Positions 6,818 to 19,300 of a stretch of DNA of 24,849 nucleotides are shown here, one piece after another (position 1 is the first letter of the stretch; every line of letters begins with the position of its first letter). The notes under the pieces were generated by a model. That model did no database searches and had not been told where the DNA came from. It was given only the letters and a program-made list of their open reading frames with translations. Source of the DNA: Polychytrium aggregatum (taxonomy: Eukaryota; Chytridiomycota; Chytridiomycetes; Polychytriales); NCBI RefSeq assembly GCF_025602895.1, contig NW_026516542.1, positions 1-24,849 on the forward strand. Direction: 5' to 3'. A program made the translations under genes and the position numbers.

Positions 6818-7004
6818 CGCCCGTGATCCTCCCGTGATTCCAGCCTATGGCCAGAGGGTTTTTTTTTAAAATTTTAAAATTCTAGAGCCAAACCCTGGTC
6901 TCCAGGTCCAAAGGACTTCACAGATCACAGATCCACTATAGAGTGGGCCCGATAGAACTGGCTGGGTGATATAGAATCCGAGGTCACAGCGAGATCACAG
7001 CGCC
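6818..7004. repeat. Internal duplication, copy B
   Basis: The second copy, with T9 in place of T6, the same 16-bp AT palindrome (6864-6879) and a GAGGTCACAG/GAGATCACAG pair at its end. Recombination between A and B explains the short unit 4. Confidence 0.88.
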
Positions 7005-7081
7005 TATTCTATCTTAGCGATTCTTCGACTCTTCTGAGTACTACCGTCATCCTACACATCGCCTGTAGTATCCCCCCGTCA

Positions 7082-7116
7082 CACACGTAGCACACGTAGC
7101 ACACGTAGCACACGTA
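7082..7116. repeat. CACACGTAG 9-bp minisatellite
   Basis: Three perfect CACACGTAG copies and a partial fourth (CACACGTA). It is repeated identically in each unit, for example at 5408-5442 in unit 1. Confidence 0.85.
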
Positions 7117-7167
7117 TCACTGTTCCCACGCTTCTAGCGCGTATTCCCATCACTCGCCTGTTGCTGG

Positions 7168-7244
7168 AGTTCCCACAGTTCCCAGAGTACCCAGAGTACT
7201 CAAAGTATCCCCCGAAGTACCCAGAGTACTTCCCCAGCTACCCA
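7168..7244. repeat. AGTACCCAG 9-bp minisatellite across the unit join
   Basis: Words AGTTCCCAC, AGTTCCCAG, AGTACCCAG, AGTACTCAA, AGTATCCCCCGA, AGTACCCAG, AGTACTTCCCC and AGCTACCCA follow one another. The last one is the start of the next unit as defined here. The retrotransposon border at 3887/3888 falls immediately before the equivalent AGCTACCCA, inside this minisatellite. Confidence 0.8.
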
Positions 7245-8909
7245 TGCTTCTGAACTGCCACTGGTACTGCCACAGGTCAGGTTTTAGCCTGAACCCAAGG
7301 CTCGAGTCTATACTGGAGCTCAGGCCTGGGTTAAGGCTAGGCTTTAGGGCTCAGGGTTTAGGCTGTTCCCAGACCTGCGCTCTTGTACCGCGCGTTCAGG
7401 CCTGGACTGGGGCTGGTGTTGGGGCAGTATATAGAGAGAACACTGCAAGAGCTGATGTCTATAGCCTTATCACGGCCCAGACCAAACCCTGACCAGACAC
7501 CCATTACAGGCTGCAGCTTGACACTGAGCCTAAGAACCGGAGCCTAAAGCCTAGAGCCTAAAGCCTAAGTACCAAGGCCTAAAGCCCGTGGTCTCTGGCC
7601 TGGCCTGTGAGCAAGCCATGATATATTCAATCCTATTCAATTGTAGCTGTTTCTGTACTATACCATTCTATACTATACCATTCTCTTCTCTTCTATACTA
7701 TTCTATTCTCTTCTATTCTCTTCTATTCTATTCTAATAGATCATACAATATAATAAAAGAGTATAGTAGTAGTATAGTAGTAGTATGGTAGTAGTAGTAG
7801 TAATAGTAGTAGTAGTAATAGTAGTAGAACATATACGGAGATAGAGGATACCATAGGAGAGACTGCAGCAGCTTGCCCTATACCCGCCCAAAGCCTCTAT
7901 AGTAGACTCCACTGGCTTCAAACACGAGCGTGATCGTGGATGCCGCGCACATTGGGTGACCCGTACGTGGCCAGTACGTGGCCAGTACGTGCCCATTGGT
8001 TGTGCCCACCACGCATTGTAAAAAGTACCCAAACATATAGGCACCGAGGTCACAGGGAGGTCACAGGGAGGTCACAGCCTACATAAAACAGCGTCGTCTG
8101 CTACCATGACTTGGACTTGGACACAGAGGAAGCGCGCCTCAGCATACAGATCCCCATTGAAGATCAAACTGCTGTGATCTCATTATGGAATCTGTGATCT
8201 CGGCCCATCTTTTGGACCGCCCAGGCCTCTTCAATTTTAAAATTTCAAAATCCAGCCAGGCATCCGGCTATGATCCACCCGTGATCCACCGCCCGTGATC
8301 CACCCGTGATTCCAGCCTATGGCCAGAGGGTTTTTTAAAATTTTAAAATTCTAGAGCCAAACCCTGGTCCTCCAGGTCCAAAGGACTTCACAGATCACAG
8401 ACCCACTGTAGAGTGAGCCAGATAGAACTGCCTGGATCATATAGAAACCGAGGTCACAGGGAGGTCACAGTGCCGATAGACCCCAGCCATTCGCCCGTGA
8501 TCCTCCCGTGATTCCAGCCTATGGCCAGAGGGTTTTTTTTTAAAATTTTAAAATTCTAGAGCCAAACCCTGGTCTCCAGGTCCAAAGGACTTCACAGATC
8601 ACAGATCCACTATAGAGTGGGCCCGATAGAACTGGCTGGGTGATATAGAATCCGAGGTCACAGCGAGATCACAGCGCCTATTCTATCTTAGCGATTCTTC
8701 GACTCTTCTGAGTACTACCGTCATCCTACACATCGCCTGTAGTATCCCCCCGTCACACACGTAGCACACGTAGCACACGTAGCACACGTATCACTGTTCC
8801 CACGCTTCTAGCGCGTATTCCCATCACTCGCCTGTTGCTGGAGTTCCCACAGTTCCCAGAGTACCCAGAGTACTCAAAGTATCCCCCGAAGTACCCAGAG
8901 TACTTCCCC

Positions 8910-10381
8910 AGCTACCCATGCTTCTGAACTGCCACTGGTACTGCCACAGGTCAGGTTTTAGCCTGAACCCAAGGCTCGAGTCTATACTGGAGCTCAGGCC
9001 TGGGTTAAGGCTAGGCTTTAGGGCTCAGGGTTTAGGCTGTTCCCAGACCTGCGCTCTTGTACCGCGCGTTCAGGCCTGGACTGGGGCTGGTGTTGGGGCA
9101 GTATATAGAGAGAACACTGCAAGAGCTGATGTCTATAGCCTTATCACGGCCCAGACCAAACCCTGACCAGACACCCATTACAGGCTGCAGCTTGACACTG
9201 AGCCTAAGAACCGGAGCCTAAAGCCTAGAGCCTAAAGCCTAAGTACCAAGGCCTAAAGCCCGTGGTCTCTGGCCTGGCCTGTGAGCAAGCCATGATATAT
9301 TCAATCCTATTCAATTGTAGCTGTTTCTGTACTATACCATTCTATACTATACCATTCTCTTCTCTTCTATACTATTCTATTCTCTTCTATTCTCTTCTAT
9401 TCTATTCTAATAGATCATACAATATAATAAAAGAGTATAGTAGTAGTATAGTAGTAGTATGGTAGTAGTAGTAGTAATAGTAGTAGTAGTAATAGTAGTA
9501 GAACATATACGGAGATAGAGGATACCATAGGAGAGACTGCAGCAGCTTGCCCTATACCCGCCCAAAGCCTCTATAGTAGACTCCACTGGCTTCAAACACG
9601 AGCGTGATCGTGGATGCCGCGCACATTGGGTGACCCGTACGTGGCCAGTACGTGGCCAGTACGTGCCCATTGGTTGTGCCCACCACGCATTGTAAAAAGT
9701 ACCCAAACATATAGGCACCGAGGTCACAGGGAGGTCACAGGGAGGTCACAGCCTACATAAAACAGCGTCGTCTGCTACCATGACTTGGACTTGGACACAG
9801 AGGAAGCGCGCCTCAGCATACAGATCCCCATTGAAGATCAAACTGCTGTGATCTCATTATGGAATCTGTGATCTCGGCCCATCTTTTGGACCGCCCAGGC
9901 CTCTTCAATTTTAAAATTTCAAAATCCAGCCAGGCATCCGGCTATGATCCACCCGTGATCCACCGCCCGTGATCCACCCGTGATTCCAGCCTATGGCCAG
10001 AGGGTTTTTTTTTAAAATTTTAAAATTCTAGAGCCAAACCCTGGTCTCCAGGTCCAAAGGACTTCACAGATCACAGATCCACTATAGAGTGGGCCCGATA
10101 GAACTGGCTGGGTGATATAGAATCCGAGGTCACAGCGAGATCACAGCGCCTATTCTATCTTAGCGATTCTTCGACTCTTCTGAGTACTACCGTCATCCTA
10201 CACATCGCCTGTAGTATCCCCCCGTCACACACGTAGCACACGTAGCACACGTAGCACACGTATCACTGTTCCCACGCTTCTAGCGCGTATTCCCATCACT
10301 CGCCTGTTGCTGGAGTTCCCACAGTTCCCAGAGTACCCAGAGTACTCAAAGTATCCCCCGAAGTACCCAGAGTACTTCCCC
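8910..10381. repeat. Satellite unit 4, 202-bp deletion variant
   Basis: This unit is 1,472 bp. It keeps the sequence before copy A (GATCCACCCGTGATT), then continues with the T9 run and CTGGTCTCC of copy B. The crossover lies within 9977-10010, the stretch that A and B share. The pair of GAGGTCACAG in copy A is lost; the other clusters remain. Confidence 0.95.
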
Positions 10382-13300
10382 AGCTACCCATGCTTCTGAA
10401 CTGCCACTGGTACTGCCACAGGTCAGGTTTTAGCCTGAACCCAAGGCTCGAGTCTATACTGGAGCTCAGGCCTGGGTTAAGGCTAGGCTTTAGGGCTCAG
10501 GGTTTAGGCTGTTCCCAGACCTGCGCTCTTGTACCGCGCGTTCAGGCCTGGACTGGGGCTGGTGTTGGGGCAGTATATAGAGAGAACACTGCAAGAGCTG
10601 ATGTCTATAGCCTTATCACGGCCCAGACCAAACCCTGACCAGACACCCATTACAGGCTGCAGCTTGACACTGAGCCTAAGAACCGGAGCCTAAAGCCTAG
10701 AGCCTAAAGCCTAAGTACCAAGGCCTAAAGCCCGTGGTCTCTGGCCTGGCCTGTGAGCAAGCCATGATATATTCAATCCTATTCAATTGTAGCTGTTTCT
10801 GTACTATACCATTCTATACTATACCATTCTCTTCTCTTCTATACTATTCTATTCTCTTCTATTCTCTTCTATTCTATTCTAATAGATCATACAATATAAT
10901 AAAAGAGTATAGTAGTAGTATAGTAGTAGTATGGTAGTAGTAGTAGTAATAGTAGTAGTAGTAATAGTAGTAGAACATATACGGAGATAGAGGATACCAT
11001 AGGAGAGACTGCAGCAGCTTGCCCTATACCCGCCCAAAGCCTCTATAGTAGACTCCACTGGCTTCAAACACGAGCGTGATCGTGGATGCCGCGCACATTG
11101 GGTGACCCGTACGTGGCCAGTACGTGGCCAGTACGTGCCCATTGGTTGTGCCCACCACGCATTGTAAAAAGTACCCAAACATATAGGCACCGAGGTCACA
11201 GGGAGGTCACAGGGAGGTCACAGCCTACATAAAACAGCGTCGTCTGCTACCATGACTTGGACTTGGACACAGAGGAAGCGCGCCTCAGCATACAGATCCC
11301 CATTGAAGATCAAACTGCTGTGATCTCATTATGGAATCTGTGATCTCGGCCCATCTTTTGGACCGCCCAGGCCTCTTCAATTTTAAAATTTCAAAATCCA
11401 GCCAGGCATCCGGCTATGATCCACCCGTGATCCACCGCCCGTGATCCACCCGTGATTCCAGCCTATGGCCAGAGGGTTTTTTAAAATTTTAAAATTCTAG
11501 AGCCAAACCCTGGTCCTCCAGGTCCAAAGGACTTCACAGATCACAGACCCACTGTAGAGTGAGCCAGATAGAACTGCCTGGATCATATAGAAACCGAGGT
11601 CACAGGGAGGTCACAGTGCCGATAGACCCCAGCCATTCGCCCGTGATCCTCCCGTGATTCCAGCCTATGGCCAGAGGGTTTTTTTTTAAAATTTTAAAAT
11701 TCTAGAGCCAAACCCTGGTCTCCAGGTCCAAAGGACTTCACAGATCACAGATCCACTATAGAGTGGGCCCGATAGAACTGGCTGGGTGATATAGAATCCG
11801 AGGTCACAGCGAGATCACAGCGCCTATTCTATCTTAGCGATTCTTCGACTCTTCTGAGTACTACCGTCATCCTACACATCGCCTGTAGTATCCCCCCGTC
11901 ACACACGTAGCACACGTAGCACACGTAGCACACGTATCACTGTTCCCACGCTTCTAGCGCGTATTCCCATCACTCGCCTGTTGCTGGAGTTCCCACAGTT
12001 CCCAGAGTACCCAGAGTACTCAAAGTATCCCCCGAAGTACCCAGAGTACTTCCCCAGCTACCCATGCTTCTGAACTGCCACTGGTACTGCCACAGGTCAG
12101 GTTTTAGCCTGAACCCAAGGCTCGAGTCTATACTGGAGCTCAGGCCTGGGTTAAGGCTAGGCTTTAGGGCTCAGGGTTTAGGCTGTTCCCAGACCTGCGC
12201 TCTTGTACCGCGCGTTCAGGCCTGGACTGGGGCTGGTGTTGGGGCAGTATATAGAGAGAACACTGCAAGAGCTGATGTCTATAGCCTTATCACGGCCCAG
12301 ACCAAACCCTGACCAGACACCCATTACAGGCTGCAGCTTGACACTGAGCCTAAGAACCGGAGCCTAAAGCCTAGAGCCTAAAGCCTAAGTACCAAGGCCT
12401 AAAGCCCGTGGTCTCTGGCCTGGCCTGTGAGCAAGCCATGATATATTCAATCCTATTCAATTGTAGCTGTTTCTGTACTATACCATTCTATACTATACCA
12501 TTCTCTTCTCTTCTATACTATTCTATTCTCTTCTATTCTCTTCTATTCTATTCTAATAGATCATACAATATAATAAAAGAGTATAGTAGTAGTATAGTAG
12601 TAGTATGGTAGTAGTAGTAGTAATAGTAGTAGTAGTAATAGTAGTAGAACATATACGGAGATAGAGGATACCATAGGAGAGACTGCAGCAGCTTGCCCTA
12701 TACCCGCCCAAAGCCTCTATAGTAGACTCCACTGGCTTCAAACACGAGCGTGATCGTGGATGCCGCGCACATTGGGTGACCCGTACGTGGCCAGTACGTG
12801 GCCAGTACGTGCCCATTGGTTGTGCCCACCACGCATTGTAAAAAGTACCCAAACATATAGGCACCGAGGTCACAGGGAGGTCACAGGGAGGTCACAGCCT
12901 ACATAAAACAGCGTCGTCTGCTACCATGACTTGGACTTGGACACAGAGGAAGCGCGCCTCAGCATACAGATCCCCATTGAAGATCAAACTGCTGTGATCT
13001 CATTATGGAATCTGTGATCTCGGCCCATCTTTTGGACCGCCCAGGCCTCTTCAATTTTAAAATTTCAAAATCCAGCCAGGCATCCGGCTATGATCCACCC
13101 GTGATCCACCGCCCGTGATCCACCCGTGATTCCAGCCTATGGCCAGAGGGTTTTTTAAAATTTTAAAATTCTAGAGCCAAACCCTGGTCCTCCAGGTCCA
13201 AAGGACTTCACAGATCACAGACCCACTGTAGAGTGAGCCAGATAGAACTGCCTGGATCATATAGAAACCGAGGTCACAGGGAGGTCACAGTGCCGATAGA

Positions 13301-16300
13301 CCCCAGCCATTCGCCCGTGATCCTCCCGTGATTCCAGCCTATGGCCAGAGGGTTTTTTTTTAAAATTTTAAAATTCTAGAGCCAAACCCTGGTCTCCAGG
13401 TCCAAAGGACTTCACAGATCACAGATCCACTATAGAGTGGGCCCGATAGAACTGGCTGGGTGATATAGAATCCGAGGTCACAGCGAGATCACAGCGCCTA
13501 TTCTATCTTAGCGATTCTTCGACTCTTCTGAGTACTACCGTCATCCTACACATCGCCTGTAGTATCCCCCCGTCACACACGTAGCACACGTAGCACACGT
13601 AGCACACGTATCACTGTTCCCACGCTTCTAGCGCGTATTCCCATCACTCGCCTGTTGCTGGAGTTCCCACAGTTCCCAGAGTACCCAGAGTACTCAAAGT
13701 ATCCCCCGAAGTACCCAGAGTACTTCCCCAGCTACCCATGCTTCTGAACTGCCACTGGTACTGCCACAGGTCAGGTTTTAGCCTGAACCCAAGGCTCGAG
13801 TCTATACTGGAGCTCAGGCCTGGGTTAAGGCTAGGCTTTAGGGCTCAGGGTTTAGGCTGTTCCCAGACCTGCGCTCTTGTACCGCGCGTTCAGGCCTGGA
13901 CTGGGGCTGGTGTTGGGGCAGTATATAGAGAGAACACTGCAAGAGCTGATGTCTATAGCCTTATCACGGCCCAGACCAAACCCTGACCAGACACCCATTA
14001 CAGGCTGCAGCTTGACACTGAGCCTAAGAACCGGAGCCTAAAGCCTAGAGCCTAAAGCCTAAGTACCAAGGCCTAAAGCCCGTGGTCTCTGGCCTGGCCT
14101 GTGAGCAAGCCATGATATATTCAATCCTATTCAATTGTAGCTGTTTCTGTACTATACCATTCTATACTATACCATTCTCTTCTCTTCTATACTATTCTAT
14201 TCTCTTCTATTCTCTTCTATTCTATTCTAATAGATCATACAATATAATAAAAGAGTATAGTAGTAGTATAGTAGTAGTATGGTAGTAGTAGTAGTAATAG
14301 TAGTAGTAGTAATAGTAGTAGAACATATACGGAGATAGAGGATACCATAGGAGAGACTGCAGCAGCTTGCCCTATACCCGCCCAAAGCCTCTATAGTAGA
14401 CTCCACTGGCTTCAAACACGAGCGTGATCGTGGATGCCGCGCACATTGGGTGACCCGTACGTGGCCAGTACGTGGCCAGTACGTGCCCATTGGTTGTGCC
14501 CACCACGCATTGTAAAAAGTACCCAAACATATAGGCACCGAGGTCACAGGGAGGTCACAGGGAGGTCACAGCCTACATAAAACAGCGTCGTCTGCTACCA
14601 TGACTTGGACTTGGACACAGAGGAAGCGCGCCTCAGCATACAGATCCCCATTGAAGATCAAACTGCTGTGATCTCATTATGGAATCTGTGATCTCGGCCC
14701 ATCTTTTGGACCGCCCAGGCCTCTTCAATTTTAAAATTTCAAAATCCAGCCAGGCATCCGGCTATGATCCACCCGTGATCCACCGCCCGTGATCCACCCG
14801 TGATTCCAGCCTATGGCCAGAGGGTTTTTTAAAATTTTAAAATTCTAGAGCCAAACCCTGGTCCTCCAGGTCCAAAGGACTTCACAGATCACAGACCCAC
14901 TGTAGAGTGAGCCAGATAGAACTGCCTGGATCATATAGAAACCGAGGTCACAGGGAGGTCACAGTGCCGATAGACCCCAGCCATTCGCCCGTGATCCTCC
15001 CGTGATTCCAGCCTATGGCCAGAGGGTTTTTTTTTAAAATTTTAAAATTCTAGAGCCAAACCCTGGTCTCCAGGTCCAAAGGACTTCACAGATCACAGAT
15101 CCACTATAGAGTGGGCCCGATAGAACTGGCTGGGTGATATAGAATCCGAGGTCACAGCGAGATCACAGCGCCTATTCTATCTTAGCGATTCTTCGACTCT
15201 TCTGAGTACTACCGTCATCCTACACATCGCCTGTAGTATCCCCCCGTCACACACGTAGCACACGTAGCACACGTAGCACACGTATCACTGTTCCCACGCT
15301 TCTAGCGCGTATTCCCATCACTCGCCTGTTGCTGGAGTTCCCACAGTTCCCAGAGTACCCAGAGTACTCAAAGTATCCCCCGAAGTACCCAGAGTACTTC
15401 CCCAGCTACCCATGCTTCTGAACTGCCACTGGTACTGCCACAGGTCAGGTTTTAGCCTGAACCCAAGGCTCGAGTCTATACTGGAGCTCAGGCCTGGGTT
15501 AAGGCTAGGCTTTAGGGCTCAGGGTTTAGGCTGTTCCCAGACCTGCGCTCTTGTACCGCGCGTTCAGGCCTGGACTGGGGCTGGTGTTGGGGCAGTATAT
15601 AGAGAGAACACTGCAAGAGCTGATGTCTATAGCCTTATCACGGCCCAGACCAAACCCTGACCAGACACCCATTACAGGCTGCAGCTTGACACTGAGCCTA
15701 AGAACCGGAGCCTAAAGCCTAGAGCCTAAAGCCTAAGTACCAAGGCCTAAAGCCCGTGGTCTCTGGCCTGGCCTGTGAGCAAGCCATGATATATTCAATC
15801 CTATTCAATTGTAGCTGTTTCTGTACTATACCATTCTATACTATACCATTCTCTTCTCTTCTATACTATTCTATTCTCTTCTATTCTCTTCTATTCTATT
15901 CTAATAGATCATACAATATAATAAAAGAGTATAGTAGTAGTATAGTAGTAGTATGGTAGTAGTAGTAGTAATAGTAGTAGTAGTAATAGTAGTAGAACAT
16001 ATACGGAGATAGAGGATACCATAGGAGAGACTGCAGCAGCTTGCCCTATACCCGCCCAAAGCCTCTATAGTAGACTCCACTGGCTTCAAACACGAGCGTG
16101 ATCGTGGATGCCGCGCACATTGGGTGACCCGTACGTGGCCAGTACGTGGCCAGTACGTGCCCATTGGTTGTGCCCACCACGCATTGTAAAAAGTACCCAA
16201 ACATATAGGCACCGAGGTCACAGGGAGGTCACAGGGAGGTCACAGCCTACATAAAACAGCGTCGTCTGCTACCATGACTTGGACTTGGACACAGAGGAAG

Positions 16301-19300
16301 CGCGCCTCAGCATACAGATCCCCATTGAAGATCAAACTGCTGTGATCTCATTATGGAATCTGTGATCTCGGCCCATCTTTTGGACCGCCCAGGCCTCTTC
16401 AATTTTAAAATTTCAAAATCCAGCCAGGCATCCGGCTATGATCCACCCGTGATCCACCGCCCGTGATCCACCCGTGATTCCAGCCTATGGCCAGAGGGTT
16501 TTTTAAAATTTTAAAATTCTAGAGCCAAACCCTGGTCCTCCAGGTCCAAAGGACTTCACAGATCACAGACCCACTGTAGAGTGAGCCAGATAGAACTGCC
16601 TGGATCATATAGAAACCGAGGTCACAGGGAGGTCACAGTGCCGATAGACCCCAGCCATTCGCCCGTGATCCTCCCGTGATTCCAGCCTATGGCCAGAGGG
16701 TTTTTTTTTAAAATTTTAAAATTCTAGAGCCAAACCCTGGTCTCCAGGTCCAAAGGACTTCACAGATCACAGATCCACTATAGAGTGGGCCCGATAGAAC
16801 TGGCTGGGTGATATAGAATCCGAGGTCACAGCGAGATCACAGCGCCTATTCTATCTTAGCGATTCTTCGACTCTTCTGAGTACTACCGTCATCCTACACA
16901 TCGCCTGTAGTATCCCCCCGTCACACACGTAGCACACGTAGCACACGTAGCACACGTATCACTGTTCCCACGCTTCTAGCGCGTATTCCCATCACTCGCC
17001 TGTTGCTGGAGTTCCCACAGTTCCCAGAGTACCCAGAGTACTCAAAGTATCCCCCGAAGTACCCAGAGTACTTCCCCAGCTACCCATGCTTCTGAACTGC
17101 CACTGGTACTGCCACAGGTCAGGTTTTAGCCTGAACCCAAGGCTCGAGTCTATACTGGAGCTCAGGCCTGGGTTAAGGCTAGGCTTTAGGGCTCAGGGTT
17201 TAGGCTGTTCCCAGACCTGCGCTCTTGTACCGCGCGTTCAGGCCTGGACTGGGGCTGGTGTTGGGGCAGTATATAGAGAGAACACTGCAAGAGCTGATGT
17301 CTATAGCCTTATCACGGCCCAGACCAAACCCTGACCAGACACCCATTACAGGCTGCAGCTTGACACTGAGCCTAAGAACCGGAGCCTAAAGCCTAGAGCC
17401 TAAAGCCTAAGTACCAAGGCCTAAAGCCCGTGGTCTCTGGCCTGGCCTGTGAGCAAGCCATGATATATTCAATCCTATTCAATTGTAGCTGTTTCTGTAC
17501 TATACCATTCTATACTATACCATTCTCTTCTCTTCTATACTATTCTATTCTCTTCTATTCTCTTCTATTCTATTCTAATAGATCATACAATATAATAAAA
17601 GAGTATAGTAGTAGTATAGTAGTAGTATGGTAGTAGTAGTAGTAATAGTAGTAGTAGTAATAGTAGTAGAACATATACGGAGATAGAGGATACCATAGGA
17701 GAGACTGCAGCAGCTTGCCCTATACCCGCCCAAAGCCTCTATAGTAGACTCCACTGGCTTCAAACACGAGCGTGATCGTGGATGCCGCGCACATTGGGTG
17801 ACCCGTACGTGGCCAGTACGTGGCCAGTACGTGCCCATTGGTTGTGCCCACCACGCATTGTAAAAAGTACCCAAACATATAGGCACCGAGGTCACAGGGA
17901 GGTCACAGGGAGGTCACAGCCTACATAAAACAGCGTCGTCTGCTACCATGACTTGGACTTGGACACAGAGGAAGCGCGCCTCAGCATACAGATCCCCATT
18001 GAAGATCAAACTGCTGTGATCTCATTATGGAATCTGTGATCTCGGCCCATCTTTTGGACCGCCCAGGCCTCTTCAATTTTAAAATTTCAAAATCCAGCCA
18101 GGCATCCGGCTATGATCCACCCGTGATCCACCGCCCGTGATCCACCCGTGATTCCAGCCTATGGCCAGAGGGTTTTTTAAAATTTTAAAATTCTAGAGCC
18201 AAACCCTGGTCCTCCAGGTCCAAAGGACTTCACAGATCACAGACCCACTGTAGAGTGAGCCAGATAGAACTGCCTGGATCATATAGAAACCGAGGTCACA
18301 GGGAGGTCACAGTGCCGATAGACCCCAGCCATTCGCCCGTGATCCTCCCGTGATTCCAGCCTATGGCCAGAGGGTTTTTTTTTAAAATTTTAAAATTCTA
18401 GAGCCAAACCCTGGTCTCCAGGTCCAAAGGACTTCACAGATCACAGATCCACTATAGAGTGGGCCCGATAGAACTGGCTGGGTGATATAGAATCCGAGGT
18501 CACAGCGAGATCACAGCGCCTATTCTATCTTAGCGATTCTTCGACTCTTCTGAGTACTACCGTCATCCTACACATCGCCTGTAGTATCCCCCCGTCACAC
18601 ACGTAGCACACGTAGCACACGTAGCACACGTATCACTGTTCCCACGCTTCTAGCGCGTATTCCCATCACTCGCCTGTTGCTGGAGTTCCCACAGTTCCCA
18701 GAGTACCCAGAGTACTCAAAGTATCCCCCGAAGTACCCAGAGTACTTCCCCAGCTACCCATGCTTCTGAACTGCCACTGGTACTGCCACAGGTCAGGTTT
18801 TAGCCTGAACCCAAGGCTCGAGTCTATACTGGAGCTCAGGCCTGGGTTAAGGCTAGGCTTTAGGGCTCAGGGTTTAGGCTGTTCCCAGACCTGCGCTCTT
18901 GTACCGCGCGTTCAGGCCTGGACTGGGGCTGGTGTTGGGGCAGTATATAGAGAGAACACTGCAAGAGCTGATGTCTATAGCCTTATCACGGCCCAGACCA
19001 AACCCTGACCAGACACCCATTACAGGCTGCAGCTTGACACTGAGCCTAAGAACCGGAGCCTAAAGCCTAGAGCCTAAAGCCTAAGTACCAAGGCCTAAAG
19101 CCCGTGGTCTCTGGCCTGGCCTGTGAGCAAGCCATGATATATTCAATCCTATTCAATTGTAGCTGTTTCTGTACTATACCATTCTATACTATACCATTCT
19201 CTTCTCTTCTATACTATTCTATTCTCTTCTATTCTCTTCTATTCTATTCTAATAGATCATACAATATAATAAAAGAGTATAGTAGTAGTATAGTAGTAGT

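Larger units (their letters stand above)
5562..7235. repeat. Satellite unit 2 (reference unit for sub-features)
   Basis: A complete unit used here to locate internal elements; the same elements recur at +1,674-bp steps in the other units (earlier by 202 after unit 4). Order: GC-rich block with inverted TTTAGGC motifs (5652-5913), pyrimidine tract (5981-6062), TAG microsatellite (6087-6153), largely unique sequence to 6288, GTACGTGGCCA repeats (6289-6321), the GAGRTCACAG/AT-palindrome block (6372-7004), CACACGTAG repeats (7082-7116) and AGTACCCAG repeats (7168-7244). Confidence 0.93.

Noticed and set aside
6289-7116. CRISPR-like spaced repeats
   Set aside because: The repeats are 9-11 bp, contiguous or nearly so, without unique spacers, in eukaryotic-type DNA.
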